A stretch of DNA of 9,849 nt. It comes from Planctomycetota bacterium (lineage in GTDB: Bacteria > Planctomycetota > UBA1135 > GCA-002686595). This document shows, piece by piece, positions 1-6,871 of the stretch. Both the position numbers and the translations under genes were made by a program. The notes below the pieces were generated by a model. The model searched no databases and was not told where the DNA came from. It worked only from the letters and a program-made list of their open reading frames with translations. The stretch spans positions 1-9,849 of the forward strand of contig SCVU01000369.1 of NCBI GenBank assembly GCA_004296785.1, written 5' to 3'. The stretch's first letter is position 1; each line of letters starts with the position of its first letter.

Positions 1-297
1 GCACACGTCGCACAGATCCTGCGTCAGGATCACGTCGGGCGCGGCCGCGCGCAGCGCATCGACGTCGAGCTCGTAGATCGCCAGCGCCTGCGCGACGAGC
101 TCGCGCAGGTCGCGGTCGATGTCCGCCGAGCTCGGCAGCGCGCCCAGCAGCGGAGTCAGCCGCGTGCGCGTGACGATCGGCGCGCGCTCGACGCCGCGCG
201 GAAAGTCGCACTCGTGCGAGCGCGCGACGATTTCGTCTTCTGCGCCGAGCGCGCAGGCGATCTCGGTCGCGGCGGGGAGCAGGCTGGCGATGCGCAC
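1..297 (-). CDS. Cobalamin-binding (BtuF/TroA-like) substrate-binding protein, N-terminal part
   Basis: Read on the minus strand from a GTG at 297, the frame begins VRIASLLPAATEIACALG and continues through RSHECDFP, SADIDRDLRELV and PDVILTQDLCDVC to the window edge. These match the start of the class III periplasmic-binding fold in putative cobalamin-binding proteins, in which a first strand ending in the SLLPSATEI motif is followed by a SHECDYP motif and a TQ..C.VC motif. Only 99 codons are present; the C-terminal lobe lies outside the window. The fold starts at residue 2 with no signal peptide, so this is probably a cytoplasmic or stand-alone relative of BtuF rather than a classical exported ABC component. 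The GTG is chosen because it sits directly at the conserved first strand; no clear Shine-Dalgarno precedes it. It is divergent from selB with 94 bases between the starts. Family assignment is firm, the exact ligand less so. Confidence 0.85.
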   Translation of the reverse strand, partial: MRIASLLPAATEIACALGAEDEIVARSHECDFPRGVERAPIVTRTRLTPLLGALPSSADIDRDLRELVAQALAIYELDVDALRAAAPDVILTQDLCDVC

Positions 298-391
298 GGT
301 GTCGTCGTCCCGCGAGGGCGCGGCATTCTGGCAGGTCGGGCGTTGCGTTCCGAGACCGCGCCCCGGATGCTCGTCGCGCGCACAGCCTCCC
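298..391. promoter_or_regulatory. Divergent intergenic region between the cobalamin-binding gene and selB
   Basis: These 94 bases separate two divergent GTG starts, so promoters for both genes should lie here or within the opposite coding region. I see no convincing -35/-10 pair, no riboswitch-like core and no strong Shine-Dalgarno before either start. The selB reading frame stays open through this stretch back to 119, but upstream of 392 it encodes arginine/serine-rich sequence unlike SelB and lies antisense to the conserved cobalamin-binding frame. Confidence 0.45.
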
Positions 392-2305
392 GTGGAGATC
401 CAACCGCTCGTCATCGGCACCGCCGGCCACATCGACCACGGCAAGTCGACGCTGGTCCACGCGCTGACCGGCGTCGATCCCGATCGGCTGCCCGAGGAGA
501 AGGAGCGCGGCCTGACGATCGACCTCGGCTTCGCGCCGCTCGTGCTGCCGTCGGGCCGCACGGTCGGCATGGTCGACGTGCCGGGGCACGAGCGCTTCCT
601 GAAGAACATGGTCGCCGGCGCGACCGGCATCGACTTCGTGCTGCTCGTGATCGCCGCCGACGACGGCGTGATGCCGCAGACGCGCGAGCACCTGCAGATC
701 ATGCAGCTGCTCGGGCTCGAGCGCGGCCTGGTCGCGCTGACCAAGATCGACGCGGTCGAGCCGGCGCTGGTCGACCTCGCCGAGCTCGACGTGCGCGAGC
801 TCGTCGCGGGGACGTTCCTCGAGCACGCGCCGATCCTCCGTGTGTCGGCGCACACCGGCGCGGGGCTCGACGAGCTGCGCGCCGCGCTGCAGGCGCTCGC
901 CGACGCGGCCACGCCGCGCTCGGCCGAGGGCGTGTTCCGCATGAGCGTGCAGCGCGTGTTCAGCGCGCGCGGCCACGGCACCGTCGTCACCGGCATCCCG
1001 GTCGCGGGCCGCGTCGGCATCGGCGCCGCGCTCGAAGTGCTCCCCGGCGGCGCGCAGGGCCGCGTGCGCTCGCTGCAGGCGTACAAGCAGTCGGTCGACA
1101 CCGCGCGCGCCGGCCACTCGACCGCGATCAATCTCTCCGACGTGCGCGTCGACGAGGTGCGGCGCGGCTCGGTCGTCGCGGCGCCGGGCTACTTCCGCGC
1201 GCTGGCGATGCTCGGCGTGCGGCTGACGGCGCTCGCGAGCCTCGAGCGGCCGCTCGAGAATCGCACGCGCATCCGCTTCCACACCGGCACCGCGGATCCT
1301 TCGGGCGAGATCGTGCTGCTCGACGTCGAGCGGCTCGAGCCCGGCGCGACCTGCCTCGCGCAGGTGCGGCTGGACGAGCCGGTCGTGTGCGCGCCCGGCG
1401 ATCGCTTCCTGCTGCGCCTCTTGTCGCCCGAGCGGACGCTCGGCGGCGGCGTGATCGTCGAGGAGAGCCGCTGGCGCCTGAAGCGCTTCAAGGAGTTCGT
1501 GATCGACGAGCTCGCGCACCAGGAGCAGAGCCTCGGTTCGCCGGCGCAGTTGCTCGAGGCCATGCTGCTGCGGCGCGGCGCGGTGCTGTCGAGCGCGCAG
1601 GATCTGTCGCTGGATCTGAAGCTGCCCGTTGCCGACGTCGCGGCGCTGCTCGCGAAGCTGGGCGGCAAGTCGGCGCGCGCGATCGGCAAGAGCGGGAAGT
1701 GGATGCACGCGCAGTCGCTCACGCGCGGGCTCGCACGCGTCACGTCGGCGCTCGAGCAGTACTTCGCGGCGAATCCGCTGCGCAGCGCGGTCGAGACGAG
1801 CGTGTTGCGCGCGTCGACCGGCTACGACGAGGCGCTGTTCCACGCGCTGCTCGAGGAGGCGGCGGCGCGGCAGCAGTTGGTGCTCGAGGCCGGCGGCAAG
1901 GTGCGCGCGGCCGGCCGCAGCCTGGCGCTCGATGCGAAGTCACGCGCGCTGTTCGACGCGTTGCGCGAGCGGCTCGCCGCGGCGCGCTTCCAGCCGCCGA
2001 CGCAACCGGAGCTCGCGGCCGCGTTCAACGTCAAGGAAGCCGAGATCAAGCGGATGCTGACGCTGCTCGCCGACGAAGGGCACGCGCGGCACGTCGGCGA
2101 AGGGCTGTACTTCGCGACGGCGGCGCTCGAGGAGGCGCGCGCGGCGATCGCGGCGAACTGCGAGAAGCACGGGCACCTCGAGATCCCGGCGCTGCGCGAC
2201 GCGCTCGACACGACGCGCAAGTGGTTGATCCCGCTGCTCGAACACTTCGACGCGCAGGGGCTGACGATTCGACAGGGCGCGAATCGCGTGCTGCGCAAGC
2301 GCTGA
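392..2305 (+). CDS. selB: Selenocysteine-specific translation elongation factor SelB
   Basis: SelB is a GTPase that carries selenocysteinyl-tRNA(Sec) to the ribosome at UGA codons marked by a SECIS hairpin. From the GTG at 392 the protein is 637 residues, close to the usual 600-640. Visible motifs are the P-loop GTAGHIDHGKST (9-20), G2 region ERGLTIDLGF (38-47), G3 DVPGHE (62-67), G4 TKID (117-120) and G5 RVSAHTG (150-156). A beta-barrel domain II begins at FRMSVQRVFSARGHGTVVTG (184-203). The C-terminal third has the winged-helix character of the SECIS-binding arm, ending IPLLEHFDAQGLTIRQG and VLRKR. The GTG at 392 is chosen because VEIQPLVIGTAGH begins right at the first strand, as in other SelB proteins. 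The ribosome-binding site is weak. No selA, selD or selC (tRNA-Sec) is seen in the window. The gene seems to be transcribed alone. Confidence 0.95.
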   Translation: MEIQPLVIGTAGHIDHGKSTLVHALTGVDPDRLPEEKERGLTIDLGFAPLVLPSGRTVGMVDVPGHERFLKNMVAGATGIDFVLLVIAADDGVMPQTREHLQIMQLLGLERGLVALTKIDAVEPALVDLAELDVRELVAGTFLEHAPILRVSAHTGAGLDELRAALQALADAATPRSAEGVFRMSVQRVFSARGHGTVVTGIPVAGRVGIGAALEVLPGGAQGRVRSLQAYKQSVDTARAGHSTAINLSDVRVDEVRRGSVVAAPGYFRALAMLGVRLTALASLERPLENRTRIRFHTGTADPSGEIVLLDVERLEPGATCLAQVRLDEPVVCAPGDRFLLRLLSPERTLGGGVIVEESRWRLKRFKEFVIDELAHQEQSLGSPAQLLEAMLLRRGAVLSSAQDLSLDLKLPVADVAALLAKLGGKSARAIGKSGKWMHAQSLTRGLARVTSALEQYFAANPLRSAVETSVLRASTGYDEALFHALLEEAAARQQLVLEAGGKVRAAGRSLALDAKSRALFDALRERLAAARFQPPTQPELAAAFNVKEAEIKRMLTLLADEGHARHVGEGLYFATAALEEARAAIAANCEKHGHLEIPALRDALDTTRKWLIPLLEHFDAQGLTIRQGANRVLRKR

Positions 2306-2314
2306 GGCCGCGCC

Positions 2315-2334
2315 GCGCGCGAGCGAACGCGCGC
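2315..2334 (+). terminator. Candidate hairpin terminator after selB
   Basis: GCGCGCG (2315-2321) pairs perfectly with CGCGCGC (2328-2334) around the six-base loop AGCGAA, beginning ten bases after the selB stop. There is no T-tract, and GC-alternating sequence forms such hairpins easily in this genome, so it is only a candidate. A weaker inverted repeat, GTGC/GCAC, follows near 2339-2350. Confidence 0.35.
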
Positions 2335-2517
2335 AGTCGTGCGAGCGCACGCGCACACACGCGCAATTCCGCGTCACGCGAATGCGCTCGCATGCAACGT
2401 GACGGCCGCTGGAGACGCGACTAACAGACACGAGTCCGCCGGCTGTCCTTCGAGTCCTCGCGGCGCACATCGCGCCACTCGCAGCACGACGATGCGGACG
2501 GAAGTCGAGGTCCCCCC
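2335..2517. other. Gene-free spacer with alternating purine-pyrimidine tract
   Basis: This is the upstream region of the glycine-rich protein gene. It has a 21-base strictly alternating purine/pyrimidine run (2345-2365, made of CG and CA steps). A Shine-Dalgarno GAGG (2507-2510) lies seven bases before the ATG at 2518. I see no tRNA-Sec: the only T-loop-like string (TTCGAGT near 2449) has no matching T-stem. No clear promoter hexamers are visible. Confidence 0.5.
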
Positions 2518-3759
2518 ATGCTGCAACAGATTCCGTTCTGCGCGCGCGCGCTGTGCCTGCCGTTGCTCGCCGGTCTCGCCGCCGCGCAGTCAGGCGACTG
2601 GGTGATTCCCGCCGGTCAGGTCGTCCAGTACCGCACCGGTCCGAGCAAGGTCATCGTCAACTCGCTGCGCATCGAGCCCGGCGCGGTGCTGCGCGTCGTC
2701 GGCAAGTACGAGTTCCACGTCGTCGCGCAATCGATCGAAATCGACGGCACGCTCGACGCGAGCGGTTGGAGCGCGCAAGACGTCGCGACGCTCGGCACCG
2801 GCAATCTCGTCGAGCAGGGCGCGCTCGGCGCCGCCGGCGGCGGCCGCGGCGGTTCGGCGAACAAGATCACGTCGTCCTCGACGCCGCAGGGCGATGCCGG
2901 GTTCGGCGTCTACGACGGATTCTCGGGGCTCGGCGGCGGCGGCGGCGAGAGTGGTTTCGACGCTACGTCGTCGTCGAACGTCGACAAGCGCCGCGGCGCG
3001 GGCGGCGGCGGCGGTGCATTCGGACCCGACGTCGTCGGCGGCGGCGTCGGCCTCGTCGCGGCGAAGGGCGCCAACGGCGGCCCGACCGCGACGGGCTGCG
3101 TGACCGGCCTGCAGCCGCCGAAGGGCGGCGCGATCGCTCCGCGCGCGTTCGTCGACGCGAACCCGGACAACGACTTCTTCGGTCAGAAGCCGTTCTTGCC
3201 CGGACTGCCGCCGATCGTGGGCGAGCTCGCGTACCCGCGCCCCGGCGTCGGCGGCGGCGCCGGCGGCAACTCGTGCGCGGGTCCTACCTTCCCGACGCCG
3301 GTGTGGACGCCGAACTCCGACGAGAAGGGCGCCGGCGGCGGCGGCGGCGGCGGTCTGCTGATCGCGGAGGCGCAGACCGTGCGCATCGGCCTCACGGGTC
3401 GCATCGTCGCGAACGGAGGCAGCGGGGCGTCCGGCGAGAACACGCTCGCGCTGAATCACGTCGGCGCGGGCTCCGGCGGCGGCTCGGGCGGCATGATCGT
3501 GATCCAGGCCAACGCGCTCGATCTCAGTCAGGCCGCGCCCGGGGTCTTCGAAGCGCGCGGCGGCAAGGGCGGCGCCGGACTGACGTCGAATCCGACGAGC
3601 GTCGGCTCGGGCGGCGACGGCGGCCCCGGCCTGGTGCAAGTCCATGCGGTGAACGGCGCGAGCGTCGCGTACCCGCCTGCCTACGCGAGCCCGATCGCGG
3701 CGCTGCAAGCACTCAGCGTTCCGCCCGCGCACTTGTTGCTGCCGGTCGCGCTGCTCTGA
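2518..3759 (+). CDS. Secreted glycine-rich protein, probably beta-helical, unknown function
   Basis: 413 residues. Residues 1-23 form a Sec signal peptide with a hydrophobic core (ALCLPLLAGLAAA) and a likely cleavage before QSGDW. The mature protein opens with a beta-rich segment (WVIPAGQVVQYRTG; IVNSLRIEPGAVLRVVGKY; IEIDGTLDASG). It then has repeated glycine clusters near 105-113, 137-146, 160-170, 244-250, 272-279, 316-325 and 348-371. These alternate with short hydrophobic strands such as MIVIQANALDL and RIGLTGRIVANGG. The pattern of GGGSGG followed by a beta strand recurs in large exported proteins of several Gram-negative phyla and suggests a solenoid with Gly-rich turns. The mature part has only two cysteines, C194 and C253, which could pair. 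The start is supported by GAGG seven bases upstream. It converges on the M28 gene with 20 bases between stops. I recognise no catalytic motif; surface or matrix structure is inference. Confidence 0.85.
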   Translation: MLQQIPFCARALCLPLLAGLAAAQSGDWVIPAGQVVQYRTGPSKVIVNSLRIEPGAVLRVVGKYEFHVVAQSIEIDGTLDASGWSAQDVATLGTGNLVEQGALGAAGGGRGGSANKITSSSTPQGDAGFGVYDGFSGLGGGGGESGFDATSSSNVDKRRGAGGGGGAFGPDVVGGGVGLVAAKGANGGPTATGCVTGLQPPKGGAIAPRAFVDANPDNDFFGQKPFLPGLPPIVGELAYPRPGVGGGAGGNSCAGPTFPTPVWTPNSDEKGAGGGGGGGLLIAEAQTVRIGLTGRIVANGGSGASGENTLALNHVGAGSGGGSGGMIVIQANALDLSQAAPGVFEARGGKGGAGLTSNPTSVGSGGDGGPGLVQVHAVNGASVAYPPAYASPIAALQALSVPPAHLLLPVALL

Positions 3760-3779
3760 GCGGACTCGAGAGCGCGCGT

Positions 3780-5228
3780 TCAGCGCCGCGCCGGCGCCGA
3801 CTGAGGAGACTCGGTCGGCGCCGGCGCCGTTTCCGCGCGCCGCTCGAGCGACTCCGCGTAGCGCAGCGCACCGACCGCCGCGACGCGCGCGCACCAGCCC
3901 ATGTTGTGCGGCTCCTTGTCCGTCGTGTTCGCCGGCGTGTCGCCGGTCGAGTGGTAGTAGTCGTCCCAGTCGACCGCGACCGTTGGAGCGTCGCTCCAGC
4001 TCTCGCCCGGCATCCCCGCGGTGCGCGGATGCGTCTCGGGCTTGTCCCACGCGCTCGTGAAGATCGAGAGCGCGGGGATCGCGCCGTCCTTGAAGCGCGC
4101 GCTGTTGCTGAACACGTAGGAGTCGGTGCCGCCGAGGCTCTTGTTCGTCGCGTAGCGCGCGGGCCAGCCCGCGGTTCCCTTGCGCTCGCCGAGCAGCGCC
4201 GCGAGATCGAGCACGAGCGCGCGGTTCGCCGGCACGTCGTCGGGCTCCAGGTGCAGGTTCTCCGCGCCCGAGCCGTAGCCCGACTGGTCGAAGTTGAATA
4301 CGCCCAGGCACGGCGACGGATCGGCGTCGAGCGCTGCGAGGTACGCGCGCGAGCTGTGGATCTCGCTGCCCCAGATCGCGAAGCGCAGTTCGCGCGCGGG
4401 CGCTTGGATCGCGCCGGCCTCGATCGACGCGCGCAGCGCGCGCGCCGCCTCGAGCACGATCGCGACGCCGCTCGCGTTGTCGTTCGCGCCCGGTCCGCCC
4501 GCATCGGAATCGCCGTGCGCGCACAGCAGCACGTGGCCGGGCGCCGCGCCTGCGCGCGCGGCGAGCTTCGCGACGACCGTGCGCGGCCGCGCGCGTCGAT
4601 TGATCGCCGCGAGCTCGTACTCGATCTCGACCGCGCGGCCGGCGGCGAGCGCCTCGCGCAGCAGCGCGCTCTCCTTCGCGCTGATCCCGAACACCGGGAA
4701 CTTGTTCGCGTCGCCGCGCGCGAGGCTGCGCAGCACCGGGTACTCGCCATCGCGCGACAGCGGCTTGTCGACGAGCACGACCGCGGGTGAGCTGTTCTTC
4801 TCCGACCGCGCGGAAGCGCGCTCGGCGAGCAGCGCAACGCCCTGCGCCGGCTCGAGCGACAGGCGCGCGCGGCCCTGCGCGCTCGGGCTGTAGAGCCACG
4901 GCCAAGCGCGCTCGAGCACGCGCTCCTGCGCCGGCGCGACGTGCGCGACGACCCGCCACGCGGTGGCCTCGTGCGACCACGCCTCCGGGTCGTCGCGCGC
5001 TTCGACCGCGAGCCCGGCGGCGCGGAACTGCGCCTCCAGCCACTCGGCGGCGCGCCCGCCGGAGCCCGTGCCGCCCATGCGCGGGCCGAAGGCGACGAGC
5101 GTGCGCACGGTTTCCGCCAGGCGCGCCTCCGACACGCGCTGCTCGGGCGCCTGCGGAGCGGGAAATTGCCCGCCGACCAGGAAAAGCAGGGAGCTCAGCA
5201 CGCCCGCGAGCATACGGATCCGCTGCAC
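3780..5228 (-). CDS. Secreted M28-family zinc metallopeptidase with atypical metal-ligand motif
   Basis: 482 residues from a GTG at 5228; ATG at 5213 (residue 6) is the alternative start. The longer form gives the positively charged n-region MQRIR ahead of the hydrophobic core LAGVLSSLLFLVGG, so I prefer it. Residues 1-20 are an export signal. The N-terminal part has M28-like VAFGPRMGGTGS (45-56). The C-terminal half carries the peptidase motifs H238-x-D240 (LLCAHGDSD), D250 (GANDNASG), E289 (FAIWGSEI), D314 (FNFDQSG) and H426 (YYHSTGDTP). Family members remove N-terminal residues or amino sugars using two zinc ions held by His, Asp, Glu, Asp and His. The usual W-G-x-E-E is W-G-S-E-I here, so the second Glu, normally a zinc ligand, is Ile290, followed by His291. 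A Pro/Ala/Ser-rich tail from about residue 466 overlaps the terminator hairpin. It is divergent from the gene at 5330. Confidence 0.88.
   Translation of the reverse strand: MQRIRMLAGVLSSLLFLVGGQFPAPQAPEQRVSEARLAETVRTLVAFGPRMGGTGSGGRAAEWLEAQFRAAGLAVEARDDPEAWSHEATAWRVVAHVAPAQERVLERAWPWLYSPSAQGRARLSLEPAQGVALLAERASARSEKNSSPAVVLVDKPLSRDGEYPVLRSLARGDANKFPVFGISAKESALLREALAAGRAVEIEYELAAINRRARPRTVVAKLAARAGAAPGHVLLCAHGDSDAGGPGANDNASGVAIVLEAARALRASIEAGAIQAPARELRFAIWGSEIHSSRAYLAALDADPSPCLGVFNFDQSGYGSGAENLHLEPDDVPANRALVLDLAALLGERKGTAGWPARYATNKSLGGTDSYVFSNSARFKDGAIPALSIFTSAWDKPETHPRTAGMPGESWSDAPTVAVDWDDYYHSTGDTPANTTDKEPHNMGWCARVAAVGALRYAESLERRAETAPAPTESPQSAPARR
3788..3827. terminator. 18-bp hairpin at convergent 3' ends, overlapping the M28 gene tail
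   Basis: GCGCCGGCGCCGACTGAG (3788-3805) pairs with CTCGGTCGGCGCCGGCGC (3810-3827) around the four-base loop GAGA. On the plus strand all 18 positions pair, with one T-G wobble at 3802/3813, and the loop is of GNRA type. The hairpin starts 28 bases after the stop of the glycine-rich gene and lies inside the last codons of the convergent M28 gene, which stops at 3780. A bidirectional terminator or transcript-end stabiliser is the natural reading. There is no T-tract on either strand. Confidence 0.6.
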
Positions 5229-5240
5229 AGCGCCGCCGCG

Positions 5241-5260
5241 GAAGATCTTTCTTCAAGATC
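5241..5260. promoter_or_regulatory. Overlapping inverted repeats in divergent promoter region
   Basis: Within the 101 bases between the divergent M28 gene and the membrane-protein gene, GATCTT (5244-5249) and AAGATC (5255-5260) form a perfect inverted repeat around a five-base spacer. An overlapping alternative pairs GAAGA (5241-5245) with TCTTC (5250-5254). It is the most AT-rich spot nearby, so it could be an operator or part of a promoter. Which gene it serves is unknown. Confidence 0.3.
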
Positions 5261-5329
5261 CGACGGGCGCACTGGCCGATACCGGAACACTCATCGCTCC
5301 CGCTTTTCGCGCGCGACGAAAGAGCCTCC

Positions 5330-6871
5330 ATGACCAGTGCGCAGAACCCCGAAGAATCTCAGTCCCCGGCACCCGCACCCGCCGATCCGATCGGGAACCG
5401 TCCCGCGGATGGCGCGCGTCAGATCAGCGCCGCGGAGGCGTTCGGCCCCAACGGCCTGCTGCAGGAAGCGGGTGGCGACTTCCTCGGCCTCGCGCACGAG
5501 GTGCCGGGCGAGATCACGCCGGAGAGCGTGCCCGCGCCGGTCGAGCCGCCGCCGCTGACCGTCGCGCCGTCGAAGCACCGCTCGCGCGTCGAGACCAACG
5601 TCGCGACGCTCGAGCCGCAGCCGCCGCCGATGCCTTCGGCGCGCGTGCGCCGTCCGGCGTGGGTGTCGTTCGCCGTCGTCGGCATCTGCGTCGCCGCGCT
5701 CGGCGTGGTCGCGCTGCCGTACCTCGGCTCGAAGGGCGACAAGGACGCGCGCGAAGCCGCGCAGCGCACGGCGTCGAGCGCGAAGCAGACGCCGACGAAG
5801 ACGCCGGCGAAGACGGAGCCCGTCGCCGCGCAACCGAAGCCGGTCGCGCCCGCTGCTGCGCCCGCGGTCGTCGCGCCCGCTCCGGTCGCCGTCGCCGCGC
5901 ACAGCGCGCCGGCTCCGAGCGCGTACCCGGATCTGCCGCCGGTCGTCGAGCCGACGCCGGCCGTGCCGGTCGTGCAGGTCGTCGTCGAGCCCGTCAGCGC
6001 GGCCACGCCGGTGTGCGTGGACGAAGCGCCGGTCGTCCCGACGACGTCGCTCGTCGCCGCGAGCACGCCGGCCGAAGTGCCGGCCGAGGTGCGCGCGCCG
6101 GTCGTCGCCGCGGCGACGCCGATCGCGCCGGTCGTTCCGGTCGCCGCGCCGGTGGTCGAACCGCTGCCGGAGCCCGAGCCGGTCGCGACGGCCGAGATCG
6201 AACCGGTCGCAGAGCCGATCGTCGAGCCCGTCGTCGAGCCGGTATTCGAGCCGGTCGCCGCTGCTCCGACCGCGAGCAACGCGGTCGGCACCGCGCCGAG
6301 CAACCCGCCCGTCGCTCCGGCGACCAATGGGCCCGCGCTGGAAGGCGTCGTGATGCTGTGGAACTCGAACGAGATCCCGTTCGAGCACATCCGCGGCGTC
6401 GCGCGCATGCAGACGCCGAACGTCGGCGACGTGCGCCTGACGACGAGCGACGGCGAGAACTTCAGCGGCCGCCTCGTGTCGGTCGGCCAGGGCAAGGTGT
6501 GGCTCAACGTCGATCCGCTGGGCAAGCTCGCGTTCGACATCGTGCGTGTGAAGGAACTCGCCAAGCCGACGATCGGCGACGGCTCCGAGCTCGACAAGGG
6601 CGCGCTGGCGGTCGGCGGCTACGCGAAGGCGCGCACCGACGGCGGCACGCTGTTCGGCAAGGTCACGGCGCTGGACGCCTCGCACGTCACGCTGATGATC
6701 GACGGCGGCGCGCGCGTGACCGTCGAGCGGGCGCGCGTCGAAGCGGCCAAGGCGCCGGCCGCGAAGGACGAGACGGCGGGCAAGGTCAAGGTCAAGAAGC
6801 TCGACAACCGCCCGAAGCCCGCGCCGCGCCCGGCGCCGAAGCCCGCGCCGAAGCCGCAGCCGAAGCGCTGA
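5330..6871 (+). CDS. Single-pass membrane protein with Pro/Val/Glu-rich linker and two Sm-like repeats
   Basis: 513 residues; I recognise no named family. The ATG at 5330 follows GAAAGAG (5318-5324) by five bases. Order of parts: a cytoplasmic-type N terminus (1-108) with a compact motif AAEAFGPNGLLQEAGGDFLG (34-53); one membrane helix around 109-132 (WVSFAVVGICVAALGVVALP); a Lys/Thr/Pro stretch; then a long low-complexity Pro/Val/Ala/Glu linker (about 165-335). A folded C-terminal part contains two similar segments, 366-410 (TTSDGENFSGRLVSVGQGKV, then WLNVD) and 428-472 (RTDGGTLFGKVTALDASHVT, then LMIDG), both fitting DGxxFxGx(9)VxLxxD. A Lys/Pro tail (495-513) ends it. The repeats resemble the strand pattern of Sm-like small beta-barrels, which is inference. 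Proline is about 15% of residues. The EP and KP tracts recall TonB-type periplasm-spanning linkers, but no TonB C-terminal domain is seen. It is followed after 95 bases by the HEAT/VWA gene. Confidence 0.85.
   Translation: MTSAQNPEESQSPAPAPADPIGNRPADGARQISAAEAFGPNGLLQEAGGDFLGLAHEVPGEITPESVPAPVEPPPLTVAPSKHRSRVETNVATLEPQPPPMPSARVRRPAWVSFAVVGICVAALGVVALPYLGSKGDKDAREAAQRTASSAKQTPTKTPAKTEPVAAQPKPVAPAAAPAVVAPAPVAVAAHSAPAPSAYPDLPPVVEPTPAVPVVQVVVEPVSAATPVCVDEAPVVPTTSLVAASTPAEVPAEVRAPVVAAATPIAPVVPVAAPVVEPLPEPEPVATAEIEPVAEPIVEPVVEPVFEPVAAAPTASNAVGTAPSNPPVAPATNGPALEGVVMLWNSNEIPFEHIRGVARMQTPNVGDVRLTTSDGENFSGRLVSVGQGKVWLNVDPLGKLAFDIVRVKELAKPTIGDGSELDKGALAVGGYAKARTDGGTLFGKVTALDASHVTLMIDGGARVTVERARVEAAKAPAAKDETAGKVKVKKLDNRPKPAPRPAPKPAPKPQPKR
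6161..6253 (+). repeat. 12-base-period EPV/VEP linker repeat inside the membrane-protein gene
   Basis: Residues 278-308 read as tetrapeptide-like units around E-P-[VI]: EPEPVATAEIEPVAEP, then IVEPVVEPVFEPVA. The DNA repeats with a roughly 12-base period (GTCGAGCC-type units), diverged by synonymous changes. It lies in the extended linker between the membrane helix and the C-terminal domain. Such tracts change length easily by replication slippage. Confidence 0.65.

Noticed and set aside
119..391. In-frame extension of the selB reading frame upstream of 392
   Set aside because: The 91 extra codons encode Ser/Arg-rich sequence unlike SelB and run antisense to the conserved cobalamin-binding frame; SelB homology starts right at the GTG at 392.
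2440..2470. tRNA-like TTCGAGTCC string upstream of the glycine-rich gene
   Set aside because: The flanking bases do not form a T-stem and there is no anticodon arm or acceptor stem at the expected distances.
3757..3804. Possible selenocysteine readthrough of the glycine-rich gene's TGA using the strong hairpin as a SECIS element
   Set aside because: The hairpin starts 28 bases after the TGA, too far for a bacterial SECIS; the readthrough peptide is only 14 residues and has no redox motif.
5240..5262. GGAAGATC and CTTCAA strings recalling tRNA-Sec (selC), near a SelB-encoding locus
   Set aside because: No T-arm, long variable arm or acceptor pairing of the right length on either strand; the strings form simple short inverted repeats instead.
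2590..5331. A 913-codon open frame on the minus strand and other very long open frames opposite or out of frame with the named genes
   Set aside because: They encode Arg/Ala-rich sequence with no recognisable motif and cross gene boundaries; in DNA this GC-rich, stop codons are scarce and such shadow frames are expected.
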